A stretch of 64,000 nt of DNA from Propionibacteriales bacterium (GCA_026392415.1 JAPLCC010000050.1:47417-111416); one strand, 5' to 3'. Positions 1 to 8,854 are shown, numbered from the stretch's first letter. Numbers and translations: made by a program. The notes: generated by a model not told the origin, from the letters alone.

Positions 1-1
1 C

Positions 2-127
2 GCACTGCTGGAGTCGTTGCAGGGTACGGCCCATCGTCCGGTGCCTTCGCTGGTGCCGGCCCGACTCGGTCCCGAGGCCGGCGCGGTCGGTGCAGCGTTG
101 CTCGCACGGGACGCCGGCAAGCTCTGA
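2..127 (+). CDS. ROK-family sugar kinase, C-terminal fragment
   Basis: This is the last 41 codons of a gene that begins before the window. The visible tail contains a PARLGPEAGAVGAALLAR stretch, which resembles the C-terminal end of ROK kinases such as glucokinase, where a Gly-Ala-Ala-rich helix closes the fold. The stop TGA (125-127) overlaps the ATG of the next gene by one base, so the two genes are probably cotranscribed. The catalytic and zinc-binding parts are outside the window, so the substrate cannot be judged. Family assignment comes from the tail only. Confidence 0.6.
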   Translation, partial: ALLESLQGTAHRPVPSLVPARLGPEAGAVGAALLARDAGKL

Positions 128-1410
128 TGGCGACCTCGCGGACCGCCTGGCTGTGGTGGGCCACGACCCGGCTGGTGCTGCTGATCGTCCTGGTGACGGT
201 CGAGACCGGCGTCGGTTTCGACCTGAAGTACTACCGCGAGAGCCTGGGTGACTTCGGCGCCGACGGAGTGACGGGGACACTGCGGGAGTACCCCGTGCCG
301 GCATTCCTCGCCCTGGCCGCGCCCTACGCCCTGCTCTCACTCGCGGGCGCGACGAGCTACTACTCGCTGTTCGTCATCGTGCTGGCGGTCGGGCTCGACG
401 CCACGTTCCTGCGCGCTCTGCTCCATCGCGCCGGGGCGGCCGACGTCACCACCCCCGGGACTCTCGGGGGCATCTCGTTGCCCGCGGTCGTCTGGCTGGC
501 CGCCGTACCCGCGATCGGGTCGTTGACCTATGCACGGTTCGACCTGTTGCCGGGTGTCCTGATCGGCCTCGCTCTGCTCGCTCTGGTCGACGCGCCGCGC
601 CGTGCTGCTGTGCTCGGTGCCCTGGCCACCGGCGCGAAGTACTGGCCCGCGCTGGTCCTGCCCACGCTGGCCGCGCCGCGATCGAGCCGGCTCCGGGTGC
701 TGGCGGCCGGAGCGGTGACGGGGGCTGCCCTGGTCGTGGTCAGCCTGGTGCTGGGCGGATGGGACCGGATCATGTCGCCGCTGGACTACCAGGGCGACCG
801 CGGTCTGCAGATCGAGTCCGTGGCGGCGACTCCTGCCATGGTCCGCTGGGCCGCGGGCCCGGGGGACCACGACGTCTTCTTCTCCAAGGCGCTCGCCTGG
901 GAGATCGACGGACCGGGTGTCTCTGCGCTCATCACCGTGTCGACGGTCGCGACCGCCGGCCTCCTGCTCGCCATGGTCGCGCTGTGGGTGCTCGCCTGGC
1001 GCCGTCTCGGTGACGTCCGGGACAGCCTGCCCGCGACGATCTGGCTCACGCTCGCGGCGGTTTCGGCGTTCGTCGTCGGCGGCAAGGTGCTGAGCCCGCA
1101 GTACCTCATCTGGTTGCTGCCGGCCGCCTGTGCCGGTCTCGCCCTGCTCGACGATCCGGCCGAACAGCGGCGCCTGCGTCGCTGGACCGCGGTCCTGCTG
1201 GTGGCGGCCGTGATCACCCACGTGGTCTTCCCGCACGGGTACCACGAACTGATCGACCACACGACGTGGAGTGGGGCCGTGGTCGCCCTGCTGCTGGTGC
1301 GCAACCTGCTGCTGGTGGGCCTGTGCGGCTACGCGCTCGTGTCGGCGACCCGGCTCGTCAGACGACCGCGCCGTCGTCCCACGGATCCCGTGGCGACCGG
1401 GGCATCTTGA
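127..1410 (+). CDS. GT87-like (DUF2029) multi-pass membrane glycosyltransferase
   Basis: A 427-aa integral membrane protein with about ten hydrophobic segments. The arrangement is that of polyprenol-phosphate-mannose-dependent alpha-mannosyltransferases of the GT87/DUF2029 group: an early extracytoplasmic loop with the acidic and aromatic run FDLKYYRESLGDFG, a later FDLLPG segment, and a GAKYWPAL motif. Such enzymes add mannose to envelope glycolipids on the outer face of the membrane. The acceptor is unknown. The start codon overlaps the stop of the upstream kinase. The 3' end runs 53 bp into the convergent gene on the minus strand. A mycobacterial GT87 gene near plsC is a known neighbourhood, which fits the acyltransferase downstream. 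Confidence 0.72.
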   Translation: MATSRTAWLWWATTRLVLLIVLVTVETGVGFDLKYYRESLGDFGADGVTGTLREYPVPAFLALAAPYALLSLAGATSYYSLFVIVLAVGLDATFLRALLHRAGAADVTTPGTLGGISLPAVVWLAAVPAIGSLTYARFDLLPGVLIGLALLALVDAPRRAAVLGALATGAKYWPALVLPTLAAPRSSRLRVLAAGAVTGAALVVVSLVLGGWDRIMSPLDYQGDRGLQIESVAATPAMVRWAAGPGDHDVFFSKALAWEIDGPGVSALITVSTVATAGLLLAMVALWVLAWRRLGDVRDSLPATIWLTLAAVSAFVVGGKVLSPQYLIWLLPAACAGLALLDDPAEQRRLRRWTAVLLVAAVITHVVFPHGYHELIDHTTWSGAVVALLLVRNLLLVGLCGYALVSATRLVRRPRRRPTDPVATGAS

Positions 1411-1777
1411 AGACCAGGTAGCAGAAACCGAAGACGAAGCCGCCGATCAGGATCCAGCTCGCCAGGCTCGGCAGGTCGAGCCCGAGCACGAGGAAGACCA
1501 GCAGCACGGTCGGAGAACCGAAGACACCGAGCCAGGCGAGGAGGCGGTCCGGCGGCGGCACCGGAATCGGCGGCGGGCGCTCCGGGACGAAGCCGTCGAC
1601 GTCGTCGTCGAAGAGGCTCGACAACTCGTGGTGGCCGTCCGGTTCCTCGTCCTCCATGGGCTCGGGTGCGGGCGCGACAGGTGTCACGTCGACGGCCTCG
1701 AGTTCGGCGCGCTCGCCGTAGTTGTCGACGATCTTCTGCCAGGCGGAGTCCTGGTCCTCAGGGTTCTCCCGTTTCAC
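1358..1777 (-). CDS. Small membrane protein of unknown function
   Basis: A 139-aa protein starting with GTG. The first ~75 residues are acidic and proline-rich and look disordered (a PPPIPVPPP run is visible). Two adjacent hydrophobic segments follow at about residues 82-122, separated by a short turn, and the tail is short and charged. I do not recognise a family. A TAGGCT -10 element lies six bases before the GTG (see promoter entry), so the mRNA is probably leaderless, which also supports this start. Its 3' end overlaps the convergent membrane transferase gene by 53 bp. It may be a small membrane-anchored adaptor, but nothing in the sequence proves this. Confidence 0.72.
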   Translation of the reverse strand: MKRENPEDQDSAWQKIVDNYGERAELEAVDVTPVAPAPEPMEDEEPDGHHELSSLFDDDVDGFVPERPPPIPVPPPDRLLAWLGVFGSPTVLLVFLVLGLDLPSLASWILIGGFVFGFCYLVFKMPRSPRDPWDDGAVV

Positions 1778-1783
1778 GCGCTC

Positions 1784-1789
1784 AGCCTA
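1784..1789 (-). promoter_or_regulatory. -10 element, leaderless-type promoter
   Basis: On the minus strand TAGGCT sits exactly six bases upstream of the GTG at 1777, so transcription would begin at the start codon. No Shine-Dalgarno sequence is present. Confidence 0.55.
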
Positions 1790-1816
1790 CGCCTGCGCCG
1801 GGCAGCCAGGTGCTGC

Positions 1817-3157
1817 TCAGTCCGTGCAGAAGGGCTGGTCACCGACCGGGATCGCGTGGAAGTGGGCGTACTTCCGCTCCCACAGGGACAGCGGTTCGAG
1901 CGGACGCTGACCGGTGCCGGGGCCGAAGGTGACCCGATCGCCGTGCAACACCCCGGTGACGACGAGCCCGGGATCCTCCATCGCCCGCAGCCGCAGGCCG
2001 AGCAGCGGAACGGCGACGTCCGACTCGGCGGCGCGGTCGATCGCCCGATCGCTGGAGGACTCGAGGTAGACGAGGTCCTCCTGCCACGTCGTCAGGTGGA
2101 CGGAGGGAAGGAAGAGATGGTTCGCCTCGGTCCCCTCGGTGCGCAGGCTCGAGAACATCGTGAAGGACGCGGTGGTGCGAAGTCCGAGATAGGGATTCAG
2201 CGCCCACGCCAGGGTCACCACGATCATCGGGACATGGATCCAGGTGACACCGGCGATCCGTGCGGTCGGCGCTGCCTGTCGCCACGACCACAGCGCCGCG
2301 ATGACAATGGCCACCAGGACGACCTTGCTGATCACGTTCGTCGCCGCCGATGCCACGCCCACGCTGAGGTAGCCGGTGAATCCGATCACCAGGAGTCCGA
2401 GCGCCGCAGCGACGTACGGGAAGCGGCGTACGTCGCGGACCACGGCCGACCTGGAGGTCAGCCGCTGCAGGCGGTCCAGGAGCTCATCGGCATCCGGCGC
2501 GCTCAGGAACAGGAAGAAGAGCGCGATGAGCGTCGCACTGAAGTCCTGGACCCCGATCGCGGGGCTCAAGGTGATCAGGCAGTGGAAGGTCATGCCCAGC
2601 CGGACGCCATGACGCCGCGTGGCCGGGATGAGCAACAGCACCGGGATCAGGCTCTCGGCGGTGATCGTCGCGATCATCCACACGGGGTCCAGCGGCAGGT
2701 CCCGGGTGGCTCCGAACGAGGCGCGGGCCGCGATCGCCGACGCGCAGCTGGTGACCGGGTCGAGGAAGGTGCTGTTGTACTTCGCGAGTGCCGCCGCCGA
2801 GTAGGCGATCAGGAGGACGATCCTGATGCCCGGGACGGCGCGTCGAAGCGCATCGAGTGAGACCTCGCGCCGTACGGCGAAGCAGGCCAGGATCGTGAGG
2901 CCGACGAACCCGTCGAGCATCCAGTGGTTGGGCGAGTACGGCATCTCGGCGACCATGTCGGCGAGTTGCGCGACCAGCAGCAGCCCGAACAGGGGCAGCG
3001 AGCGCGGCTGGATCAGCACGGCGAAGGCCAGGGTGGCGACCGCGATGCCCCAGACCGTGTCCAGCCGGTGCTGGTCGGCCATGCAGACGTGGAGCAGGAG
3101 GGCGAACGCCCACAGTCGGACGAAGGCCAGCAGCATCCGGTCCGAGGGAGCGGTCAC
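1817..3157 (-). CDS. HTTM-like multi-pass membrane protein
   Basis: A 446-aa protein whose start I place at GTG 3157, giving a GTGA overlap with the stop of the hydrolase gene upstream. The frame stays open further upstream, but there it only mirrors the hydrolase gene. Ten or so hydrophobic helices are visible. The pattern AALAKYNSTFLDPVTSCA in the middle resembles the conserved region of HTTM (vitamin-K-dependent carboxylase-like) membrane proteins, in which a Lys/Asn-Phe-Leu-Asp signature follows a helix. A soluble tail of ~110 residues ends the protein. No catalytic role is assigned, and no gamma-carboxylation context is seen nearby. It is likely translated together with the hydrolase. 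Confidence 0.65.
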   Translation of the reverse strand: MTAPSDRMLLAFVRLWAFALLLHVCMADQHRLDTVWGIAVATLAFAVLIQPRSLPLFGLLLVAQLADMVAEMPYSPNHWMLDGFVGLTILACFAVRREVSLDALRRAVPGIRIVLLIAYSAAALAKYNSTFLDPVTSCASAIAARASFGATRDLPLDPVWMIATITAESLIPVLLLIPATRRHGVRLGMTFHCLITLSPAIGVQDFSATLIALFFLFLSAPDADELLDRLQRLTSRSAVVRDVRRFPYVAAALGLLVIGFTGYLSVGVASAATNVISKVVLVAIVIAALWSWRQAAPTARIAGVTWIHVPMIVVTLAWALNPYLGLRTTASFTMFSSLRTEGTEANHLFLPSVHLTTWQEDLVYLESSSDRAIDRAAESDVAVPLLGLRLRAMEDPGLVVTGVLHGDRVTFGPGTGQRPLEPLSLWERKYAHFHAIPVGDQPFCTD

Positions 3158-3927
3158 CCGGCCACCCGGGCGACGAAGGCCGCGGACTGTTCGAAGATCG
3201 TCGGGGCGTCGTTGTCGATCGTGGCGACGTGAAAGCTCTCGGGCAGCGGGACGCGGGTGACATCGCTCGAGGAGATCCGGCTCAGGATGATCTTCTCGGA
3301 GGAGTCGTCGACCACGTGGTCGTCGTCGGCGCGGAAGTAGATGAGCGGCGCCTTGATCTTCGGCAGGTCCGCGATCAGACCGGGCCAGGCCTTCATCATC
3401 GAGTGCGCCGCCTTGAGCGGGGTGCGGTCGTAGCCGTGCTCGTCGACGCCCTCCTTCTTGATGTCGTTTCCGATCGCCGGGAACGACGGGACCAGGTGCT
3501 TCAGGACGGGCAGCAGTTTCACGTCGAGGCGCTTGGTCGACACCGCGGGGTTGACCAGCATCACGCCCGCGATGTCGTCGTTGCGGGCCTCGGCCAACTG
3601 GATCACCTGAGCGCCACCCATCGACAGCCCGCCGATGACGACAGCGTCGTGGTCGGCCCGCAAGGCGTCGAACGCCGAGACGACCTCGGCGTGCCAGTCC
3701 GCCCAGGTGCGCTGGTTGAGGTCCTGCCACGTGGTGCCGTGCCCGGGCAGCAGGGGCACGACGACGCCGTACCCCCGGGCGCCGAGATACTCGCCCCACG
3801 GGCGCATCGAGGCCGGCGACCCGGTGAAGCCGTGGCTGAGCAGCACCCCGATCCGGCGTCCGCCGGTCAGCTCGGGGCGGGCGGCGATCGAAAGGGGCGC
3901 GGTGACGGAGGCAGGGCTGGGCGGCAT
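3154..3927 (-). CDS. Alpha/beta-hydrolase, carboxylesterase or monoacylglycerol-lipase type
   Basis: A 257-aa serine hydrolase close in plan to Est30/monoacylglycerol lipases. The oxyanion segment SHGFTGSPASM lies near residue 30, the nucleophile elbow GLSMGG near residue 100, an aspartate in FRADDDHVVD near residue 205, and the histidine in ESFHVATID near residue 235, so the whole triad is present. No signal peptide is seen, so it should act in the cytoplasm on carboxylic or glycerol esters. I chose ATG 3927, since the 40 codons before it have no homology-like content. The stop overlaps the GTG of the HTTM-like gene, so the pair forms an operon. Confidence 0.85.
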   Translation of the reverse strand: MPPSPASVTAPLSIAARPELTGGRRIGVLLSHGFTGSPASMRPWGEYLGARGYGVVVPLLPGHGTTWQDLNQRTWADWHAEVVSAFDALRADHDAVVIGGLSMGGAQVIQLAEARNDDIAGVMLVNPAVSTKRLDVKLLPVLKHLVPSFPAIGNDIKKEGVDEHGYDRTPLKAAHSMMKAWPGLIADLPKIKAPLIYFRADDDHVVDDSSEKIILSRISSSDVTRVPLPESFHVATIDNDAPTIFEQSAAFVARVAG

Positions 3928-4064
3928 GGCGTGATTGTGCCGCACGATCAGGGGTGGACGCGGGTGTCCGGGGAACCGCGTCGAGGCACTAGTCTCTCGA
4001 CCAGGTGCTTCGTGCTCGGGCGGGGCATCGTCGGTGGACAGGTCCAAGGGGAAGGTGCAGTCGG

Positions 4065-4793
4065 TTGTTCTACTGGTTCCTCAAGTTCATCGCCCTCGGG
4101 CCGTTGCTGAAGCTGGTCTTCCGCCCGCGCGCCGACGGTGTCGAGAACGTCCCGTCCCAGGGCCCGGCGATCCTCGCGAGCAACCACCTCTCCTACGCCG
4201 ACTGGCTGTTCATGCCGCTGGTGATCCCGCGGATGGTGCGCTTCGTCGCCAAGGCGGAGTACTTCACCAGCCCCGGCATCAAGGGCTGGCTCCAGAAGAC
4301 CTTCTTCAGTGGCACCGGAAACATTCCGATCGACCGCACCAGCGGTGACGCGGCCTCTGGTGCCCTCGTCTCGGCGAAGCGGGTGCTGGCCGAGAACGAG
4401 CTCTTCGGCATCTACCCCGAAGGCACCCGGTCGCACGACGGCCGGCTCTACCGTGGCAAGACCGGCATCGCCCGGCTCGCCCTGGAGACGGGTGTCCCGG
4501 TGATCCCGGTCGCCGTCGTCGGCACCGACCTGGTGGCGCCGCCCGGCAAGAAGTTCGGCCGGATCACCCGCCCGACCGTGCGCTTCGGCAAGCCGATGGA
4601 CTTCTCGCGCTACGCCGGTCTGGAGAACGATCGCTTCATCCTGCGGTCGATCACCGACGAGATCATGTACGAGATCATGCGGCTCTCCGGTCAGGAGTAC
4701 GTCGACATGTATGCCTCCCGTGCCAAGGAGGAGTCGAAGAAGGCCGAGCGCGCCGAGCGCGGCGAGGGCGAAGAGCGAAAGATCGCGTCCTGA
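4065..4793 (+). CDS. 1-acyl-sn-glycerol-3-phosphate acyltransferase (PlsC family)
   Basis: A 242-aa membrane-associated acyltransferase that should transfer an acyl chain to lysophosphatidic acid, giving phosphatidic acid for phospholipid synthesis. The catalytic HX4D motif appears as NHLSYAD near residue 40, the GNIPIDR block near 86, and the phosphate-binding EGTRS motif near 124. The tail is Lys/Glu-rich. I chose TTG 4065 because a good Shine-Dalgarno run (AAGGGGAAGG) ends nine bases before it and the protein then begins directly at the hydrophobic FYWFLKFIA segment typical of the family. GTG 4005 is a possible longer start. A TAGTCT element at 3990-3995 could be the promoter. Confidence 0.85.
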   Translation: MFYWFLKFIALGPLLKLVFRPRADGVENVPSQGPAILASNHLSYADWLFMPLVIPRMVRFVAKAEYFTSPGIKGWLQKTFFSGTGNIPIDRTSGDAASGALVSAKRVLAENELFGIYPEGTRSHDGRLYRGKTGIARLALETGVPVIPVAVVGTDLVAPPGKKFGRITRPTVRFGKPMDFSRYAGLENDRFILRSITDEIMYEIMRLSGQEYVDMYASRAKEESKKAERAERGEGEERKIAS

Positions 4794-4804
4794 CCGACTC
4801 CCTG

Positions 4805-5956
4805 GTGAGCAGCGGTACGACGACCCGGGCTGCGGTCGCCGTCGAGAACCGGATGTTCCGGGCACTCGCGGTGCTGCGCGTGGTCGTGCTCGCCTACACG
4901 GTGGCCATCAACGCCTACCGCAACAACTTCGAGCATCCCGCTCTCGGCTGGTCGTGCATCGGCATCATGGTGGTCGGCACGATCGCGTCGATCGTCGTCT
5001 ACGCCGCTCCGGAGCGGCGGCTCCCAGCGATCCTCGTCGCCGACCTCGCGCTCGCCGTGGCGATGCTGCTTGCGACGCCCGTCATCAAGGGGGAGTGGTT
5101 CCACGCCACGATCCCCGGCTACTTCATCGTGGGTGCGCTGCTGGCCTGGGCGGTCCGCTACGGCTGGCGCGGCGGCACCGCTGCAGCTGTCCTGCTCGGC
5201 GGGATCGACCTGCTCATCCGCCGCGATGTCAGCCAGCAGGACTGGGCCAACGTGTTCCTCCTGCTGCTCGGCGGCTCGATGGTCGGGTTCCTGTGCGAGT
5301 CGCTCACGACGATGGCCGCGGACCGTGACCGGGCGCAGCGGGAGGCGGCTGCTGCCGCCGAACGGGCCCGGCTGGCGCGGGTGGTTCATGACGGCGTGCT
5401 CCAGGTGCTGGCGCTCATGCAGCGGCGCGGTGGTGAGCTCGGCGGCGAGGCCGCCGAACTGGGCAGGCTCGCCGGTGCCCAGGAGCAGGCACTGCGGACC
5501 CTGATCCGGTCGCAGGACTCGGTCACGCCCGCTCGCGCTGCAGGAGTCAGTGCGGATCTGGCCGCAGCCCTGGGCGGGCTCGGCGCCCGCGCCCGCACCG
5601 AGGTGGCGTTGCCTGCCGGCGCGGTCGACCTCCCGGCGCATGCGGTCGCCGAGATCACGGCCGTCGCGAAGGCGTGTCTCGACAATGTCAGCCGGCACGT
5701 CGGTGAGGACGCCCCGGCGTGGATCCTGCTCGAGGACCTCGGCAACCGGGTCGAGGTCACTGTGCGTGACGAGGGACCCGGCATCGCGCCAGGTCGCCTC
5801 GAGGAGGCAGAGCACCAGGGCCGACTCGGTGTGCTCGAATCGATCCGCGGCCGGATCCGCGACCTTGGCGGGGAGGCCACCCTGGACACCGGGTCCTACG
5901 GGACGGAGTGGACCTTCGTGGTCCCGCGCCCCGGCTCGCCAGGAGGAGACCGATGA
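4805..5956 (+). CDS. Membrane sensor histidine kinase (MacS-like, DUF5931)
   Basis: A 383-aa sensor kinase starting at GTG 4805. Five or six hydrophobic segments fill residues ~15-165, matching the DUF5931 membrane sensor domain. A coiled linker precedes the H-box VVHDGVLQVLALM (near residue 198), which departs from classical HisKA but is usual for NarL-type partners. The C-terminal ATPase domain has the G1-like DEGPGIAPG and a second glycine turn GRLGVLESI. It should autophosphorylate and pass phosphate to the LuxR-type regulator encoded two genes downstream. Only 11 bases separate it from plsC. Its stop overlaps the next ATG by four bases, so the next protein is cotranslated. The stimulus is unknown. 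Confidence 0.85.
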   Translation: MSSGTTTRAAVAVENRMFRALAVLRVVVLAYTVAINAYRNNFEHPALGWSCIGIMVVGTIASIVVYAAPERRLPAILVADLALAVAMLLATPVIKGEWFHATIPGYFIVGALLAWAVRYGWRGGTAAAVLLGGIDLLIRRDVSQQDWANVFLLLLGGSMVGFLCESLTTMAADRDRAQREAAAAAERARLARVVHDGVLQVLALMQRRGGELGGEAAELGRLAGAQEQALRTLIRSQDSVTPARAAGVSADLAAALGGLGARARTEVALPAGAVDLPAHAVAEITAVAKACLDNVSRHVGEDAPAWILLEDLGNRVEVTVRDEGPGIAPGRLEEAEHQGRLGVLESIRGRIRDLGGEATLDTGSYGTEWTFVVPRPGSPGGDR

Positions 5957-6459
5957 CCATTCACAGCGGCCATCCGTTCGCAGCGCCGGACCCCGATCCC
6001 GCCCGGCGATTCCGCGGTCGCATCGGTGGTGCGGTCACCCTGTGGACCGCGGGTCAGGAGCCGTCCTGCGCCGGCCTCACGGTCTCGTCCCTGATGGTGG
6101 CGCTCGGACCGGCCCCGTCGATCCTTGCCCTCCTCGATCCGGACGCCGACCTGGTCGACGTGCTCCGCGACGGCGGCGTGGGTGTCGTGCAGCTGCTCAC
6201 GTGGGCCGATCGCGACCTGGCGGAGGCCTTCGCAGGCACTGCTCCCGCGCCGGGCGGGCCATTCAGGCAAGCTGAGTTCCTCGTCACCGGCCACGGTCCG
6301 CGTCTTGCGTCGGCACGCACCTGGGCGGAGGTGCGACTGGTCGGTGAACGCGAGGTCGGCTGGTCGGTCGAGGTCGAGGTGGCGATCGAGACGGTCGAGA
6401 TCGACGACGAGGCCGACGACGCGTTGCTCCATCGGCGAGGGCGCTTCCACCGGGCATGA
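5953..6459 (+). CDS. Flavin-reductase-fold protein inside a two-component locus
   Basis: A 168-aa protein whose start (ATG 5953) overlaps the kinase stop. The pattern resembles the FMN-binding split barrel of flavin reductases: FRGRIGGAVTLW at the start of the barrel, then CAGLTVSSLMVAL, a hydrophobic PSILALLDP strand, and an AEAFAG helix before a GGPFRQAEF turn. These enzymes bind FMN and reduce it with NAD(P)H, or use it as a bound cofactor. Its position between kinase and regulator suggests a redox or flavin link to the signalling pair, but that is inference. No Cys-based metal site is seen. Confidence 0.65.
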   Translation: MTIHSGHPFAAPDPDPARRFRGRIGGAVTLWTAGQEPSCAGLTVSSLMVALGPAPSILALLDPDADLVDVLRDGGVGVVQLLTWADRDLAEAFAGTAPAPGGPFRQAEFLVTGHGPRLASARTWAEVRLVGEREVGWSVEVEVAIETVEIDDEADDALLHRRGRFHRA

Positions 6460-6470
6460 CGCTGCCCGTC

Positions 6471-6476
6471 TAGGGT
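6471..6476 (+). promoter_or_regulatory. -10 element, leaderless-type promoter of the regulator
   Basis: TAGGGT lies six bases before ATG 6483 with no ribosome binding site between. It gives the response regulator a promoter of its own, separate from the kinase. Confidence 0.6.
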
Positions 6477-6482
6477 CGACCC

Positions 6483-7127
6483 ATGTCCGATCCGATCCGG
6501 GTGATGGTCGTCGACGACCACCCGATGTGGCGCGAGGCGGTCGAGCGCGACCTGACGGCCGCGGGGTTCACCGTCGTCGCGACCGCCGCCACCGGCACCG
6601 AGGCGATCAACCGGTTCCTGGCCACCCGGCCGCAGGTCGTCGTGCTCGACCTGCAGATCCCCGAGCCCAGCGGGGTCGAGGTGACGGCAAGCGTGCTGGC
6701 CAGTGACCCGTCGTCACGGGTGCTGATCCTGTCGGCGTCGGGGGAGCAGGACGACGTCCTCGCCGCAGTGAAGGCCGGAGCGACGGGCTATCTCGTGAAG
6801 TCGGCGTCGCGCGAGGAGTTGATCGCCGCCGTACGCCGTGTCGCTGCGGGTGACAGCGTGTTCACGCCCGGCCTGGCCGCACTGGTGCTGGGGGAGTTCC
6901 GGCGGATGAACGCCCCGACGACGCCGCCGGGCGAGCAGCTGACCGAGCGCGAGACCGAGATCCTCAAGATGGTCGCCAAGGGGATGTCCTACAAACAGAT
7001 CGCCGAGCGGCTCGTGCTCTCGCACCGCACGGTGCAGAACCACGTGCAGAACACCTTGCGCAAGCTGCAGATGCACAACCGTGTCGAACTGACCCGGTAC
7101 GTCATCGAGCAGGGCCTCGATGACTGA
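6483..7127 (+). CDS. LuxR/NarL-family response regulator
   Basis: A 214-aa DNA-binding regulator. The receiver domain (residues ~5-120) has the acidic pocket VVDDHP near residue 10, the phosphoacceptor Asp in VVVLDLQIPEPSG near 55, the conserved Ser in LILSAS near 83 and the Lys in GYLVKSAS near 105. The C-terminal LuxR helix-turn-helix begins at LTERETEILKMVAKG (near 150) and includes SHRTVQNHVQNTLRKL as the recognition region. It is the natural partner of the DUF5931 kinase encoded upstream. It also has its own leaderless-type promoter. The stop overlaps the following gene by eight bases. Confidence 0.92.
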   Translation: MSDPIRVMVVDDHPMWREAVERDLTAAGFTVVATAATGTEAINRFLATRPQVVVLDLQIPEPSGVEVTASVLASDPSSRVLILSASGEQDDVLAAVKAGATGYLVKSASREELIAAVRRVAAGDSVFTPGLAALVLGEFRRMNAPTTPPGEQLTERETEILKMVAKGMSYKQIAERLVLSHRTVQNHVQNTLRKLQMHNRVELTRYVIEQGLDD

Positions 7128-8019
7128 CGACCTGCTCGACATTGCCGACGAGCTCTACGCATTGCCGCTCGCCGAGTTCACTCCCGCGCGCGATGCACGG
7201 GTCAAGGAGCTCAAGGGCACGCCCCTGGCTGCCCGGGTCAAGACGTTGCGCAAACCCGGCACAGCCGCGTGGGTGATCAACCTGCTCGTCCGCCGTGAGG
7301 GTGCCCAGGTCGACCAGGTCCTGAGCGTCGGCGCCGCGCTCCGCGAGGCGCAGCAGGCCATGTCGGCGGGGGAGCTGCGGGCGCTGACCAGGCAGCGGCG
7401 CCAGGTCACTGCGGCCGTCACCACCCAGGCTCGCCGACTCGCCGGCGACGAGGGGTTGCGGGTGACGGAGGCCGTCGCCGAGCAGGTCGAAGCCACCCTG
7501 ACCGCTGCGATGGTGGACGCCTCCTGCGGTCGCGCGGTGCGCAGCGGACTGCTCGTCACGGCCCTGCACACGACCGGAGTGGAGCCAGTGGACCCCGCCG
7601 ATCTGGCCGGGGCGATCGCCGTGCCGGAAGCGCTCGGGTTCGAGGCCACCGCCCGCGAAGCGGTCGTCCCCGGGCCGCCCGACCTGCACGTCGTACCGGA
7701 CCCCGATCGGGTCGCGAAGGCGCTCGCGGCCGCGGAGGAGCGACTGGCCGCAGCCGTCGACGAGTTCGACGACGCGAGCGCCACGCACGACGATGCGCTC
7801 GTCGAGGTCTCCCGACTCTCTGCGCGGGCGCTGCAGCTGCAGGCGGAGATCGACGAGCACCGGCGCGCGCTCGCGGACCTCGAGGAGGAGTCGGAGAGCG
7901 TCGAGGAAGAGCTCGGCGAGGCCGAGGAGGCCCGGGACGCAGCTGCCGCCGACCTGCGGACGGCCATCGCCGAGCGGGACGCGGCGCAACAGACGGTGGA
8001 GCGGGCCCAGCGCCGCTGA
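7120..8019 (+). CDS. Actinobacterial coiled-coil protein of unknown function
   Basis: A 299-aa soluble protein starting at ATG 7120, eight bases inside the regulator gene. The first ~110 residues are helical and basic (a KTLRKPGTAAWVINLL block stands out). The last ~100 residues are a long Glu/Ala-rich coiled coil. No membrane segment, signal peptide or catalytic motif is visible. I do not recognise a characterised family. Overlap with the response regulator suggests cotranslation and possibly a shared pathway. Confidence 0.7.
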   Translation: MTDDLLDIADELYALPLAEFTPARDARVKELKGTPLAARVKTLRKPGTAAWVINLLVRREGAQVDQVLSVGAALREAQQAMSAGELRALTRQRRQVTAAVTTQARRLAGDEGLRVTEAVAEQVEATLTAAMVDASCGRAVRSGLLVTALHTTGVEPVDPADLAGAIAVPEALGFEATAREAVVPGPPDLHVVPDPDRVAKALAAAEERLAAAVDEFDDASATHDDALVEVSRLSARALQLQAEIDEHRRALADLEEESESVEEELGEAEEARDAAAADLRTAIAERDAAQQTVERAQRR

Positions 8020-8029
8020 CGGCCTCGGT

Positions 8030-8848
8030 TCAGCCCTGGTCGTGCACGATCGCCAGGATCCGCTCGTCGATCCACGAGAGGTCGGGCGCGACCCGCATCT
8101 CGTAGTTCTCGGTGCCGACCCAGGTGGCGAAGTCGCGGTGGCCGGCACCAGCGGCGAAGGCCTCCAGCTCGGCCCGCAGGGCGTCGTCGACGTCGACCTT
8201 CTCGTCCTCGGTCGACGCCGTGAGATAGAGCTCGTGGAGGTCCAGGAGTCGCGCCAACTCGTCGATCGGGGCTTCGTGGTCGTCCACGCGGAGATCGACG
8301 GCAACGTCGTCGAGACCGCCGTAGCCGGCTTCGTCGCGAACCACGAGGATCGCGGCGGACTGGCGGCCCCGGCGGTCCCCACCGGCGGCGTCGCCCGCTG
8401 CGAGCGCGGCGAGCAGGCGGTCCTGGAGCGGTGCGTCGGCCTTGCTCTCGAGCCAGGCCTCCTCCATCGCCTCCACGACCTCCGGGCCCGCCAGGCAGTT
8501 GCCCTGGATCGCCCAGCCCTCGCCGGTCCGGCTGCCGGCCCACGGGATGCATTCGGCGCCGGTGTGGGAGGCCGCACCGCCGTCGAGGTCGACGATGCCG
8601 ACCTGACGCTGTGCGCGGCCCTCGTCCTCCTCGATCAGCCGCTGCAGCGCGACCGAAGCGGTGGCTCCTTCGTCGAGGTGGGACAGGGCCAGCCCCTTGT
8701 AGGCGACGTTGGCGTCGGCCTGGGTGGCGACCGCGCCGACGCCGGCCACGGCAGCCGGCACCGCCGACCCGACAGCAAGGAACTTGGACGCAACGGCCAC
8801 GCCCCACGACTCACCGTCGGCGGATCTGGCCACGATCGAGAAGGTCAT
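8030..8848 (-). CDS. DUF1028 family protein (Ntn-hydrolase-like)
   Basis: A 272-aa protein with the complete DUF1028 signature at the N terminus: TFSIVARSADGESWGVAVASKF-type start, VPAAVAGVGAVATQ near residue 35, and GWAIQGNCLAGPEV near residue 115. In this family the residue after the initiator Met is expected to be exposed as a nucleophile, and here it is Thr2. The family resembles N-terminal-nucleophile hydrolases, but the substrate is not known. The last ~70 residues are a separate acidic domain. The gene ends ten bases from the convergent coiled-coil gene and starts at a leaderless-type promoter back-to-back with pfkA. Confidence 0.85.
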   Translation of the reverse strand: MTFSIVARSADGESWGVAVASKFLAVGSAVPAAVAGVGAVATQADANVAYKGLALSHLDEGATASVALQRLIEEDEGRAQRQVGIVDLDGGAASHTGAECIPWAGSRTGEGWAIQGNCLAGPEVVEAMEEAWLESKADAPLQDRLLAALAAGDAAGGDRRGRQSAAILVVRDEAGYGGLDDVAVDLRVDDHEAPIDELARLLDLHELYLTASTEDEKVDVDDALRAELEAFAAGAGHRDFATWVGTENYEMRVAPDLSWIDERILAIVHDQG

Positions 8849-8854
8849 GGGCCA

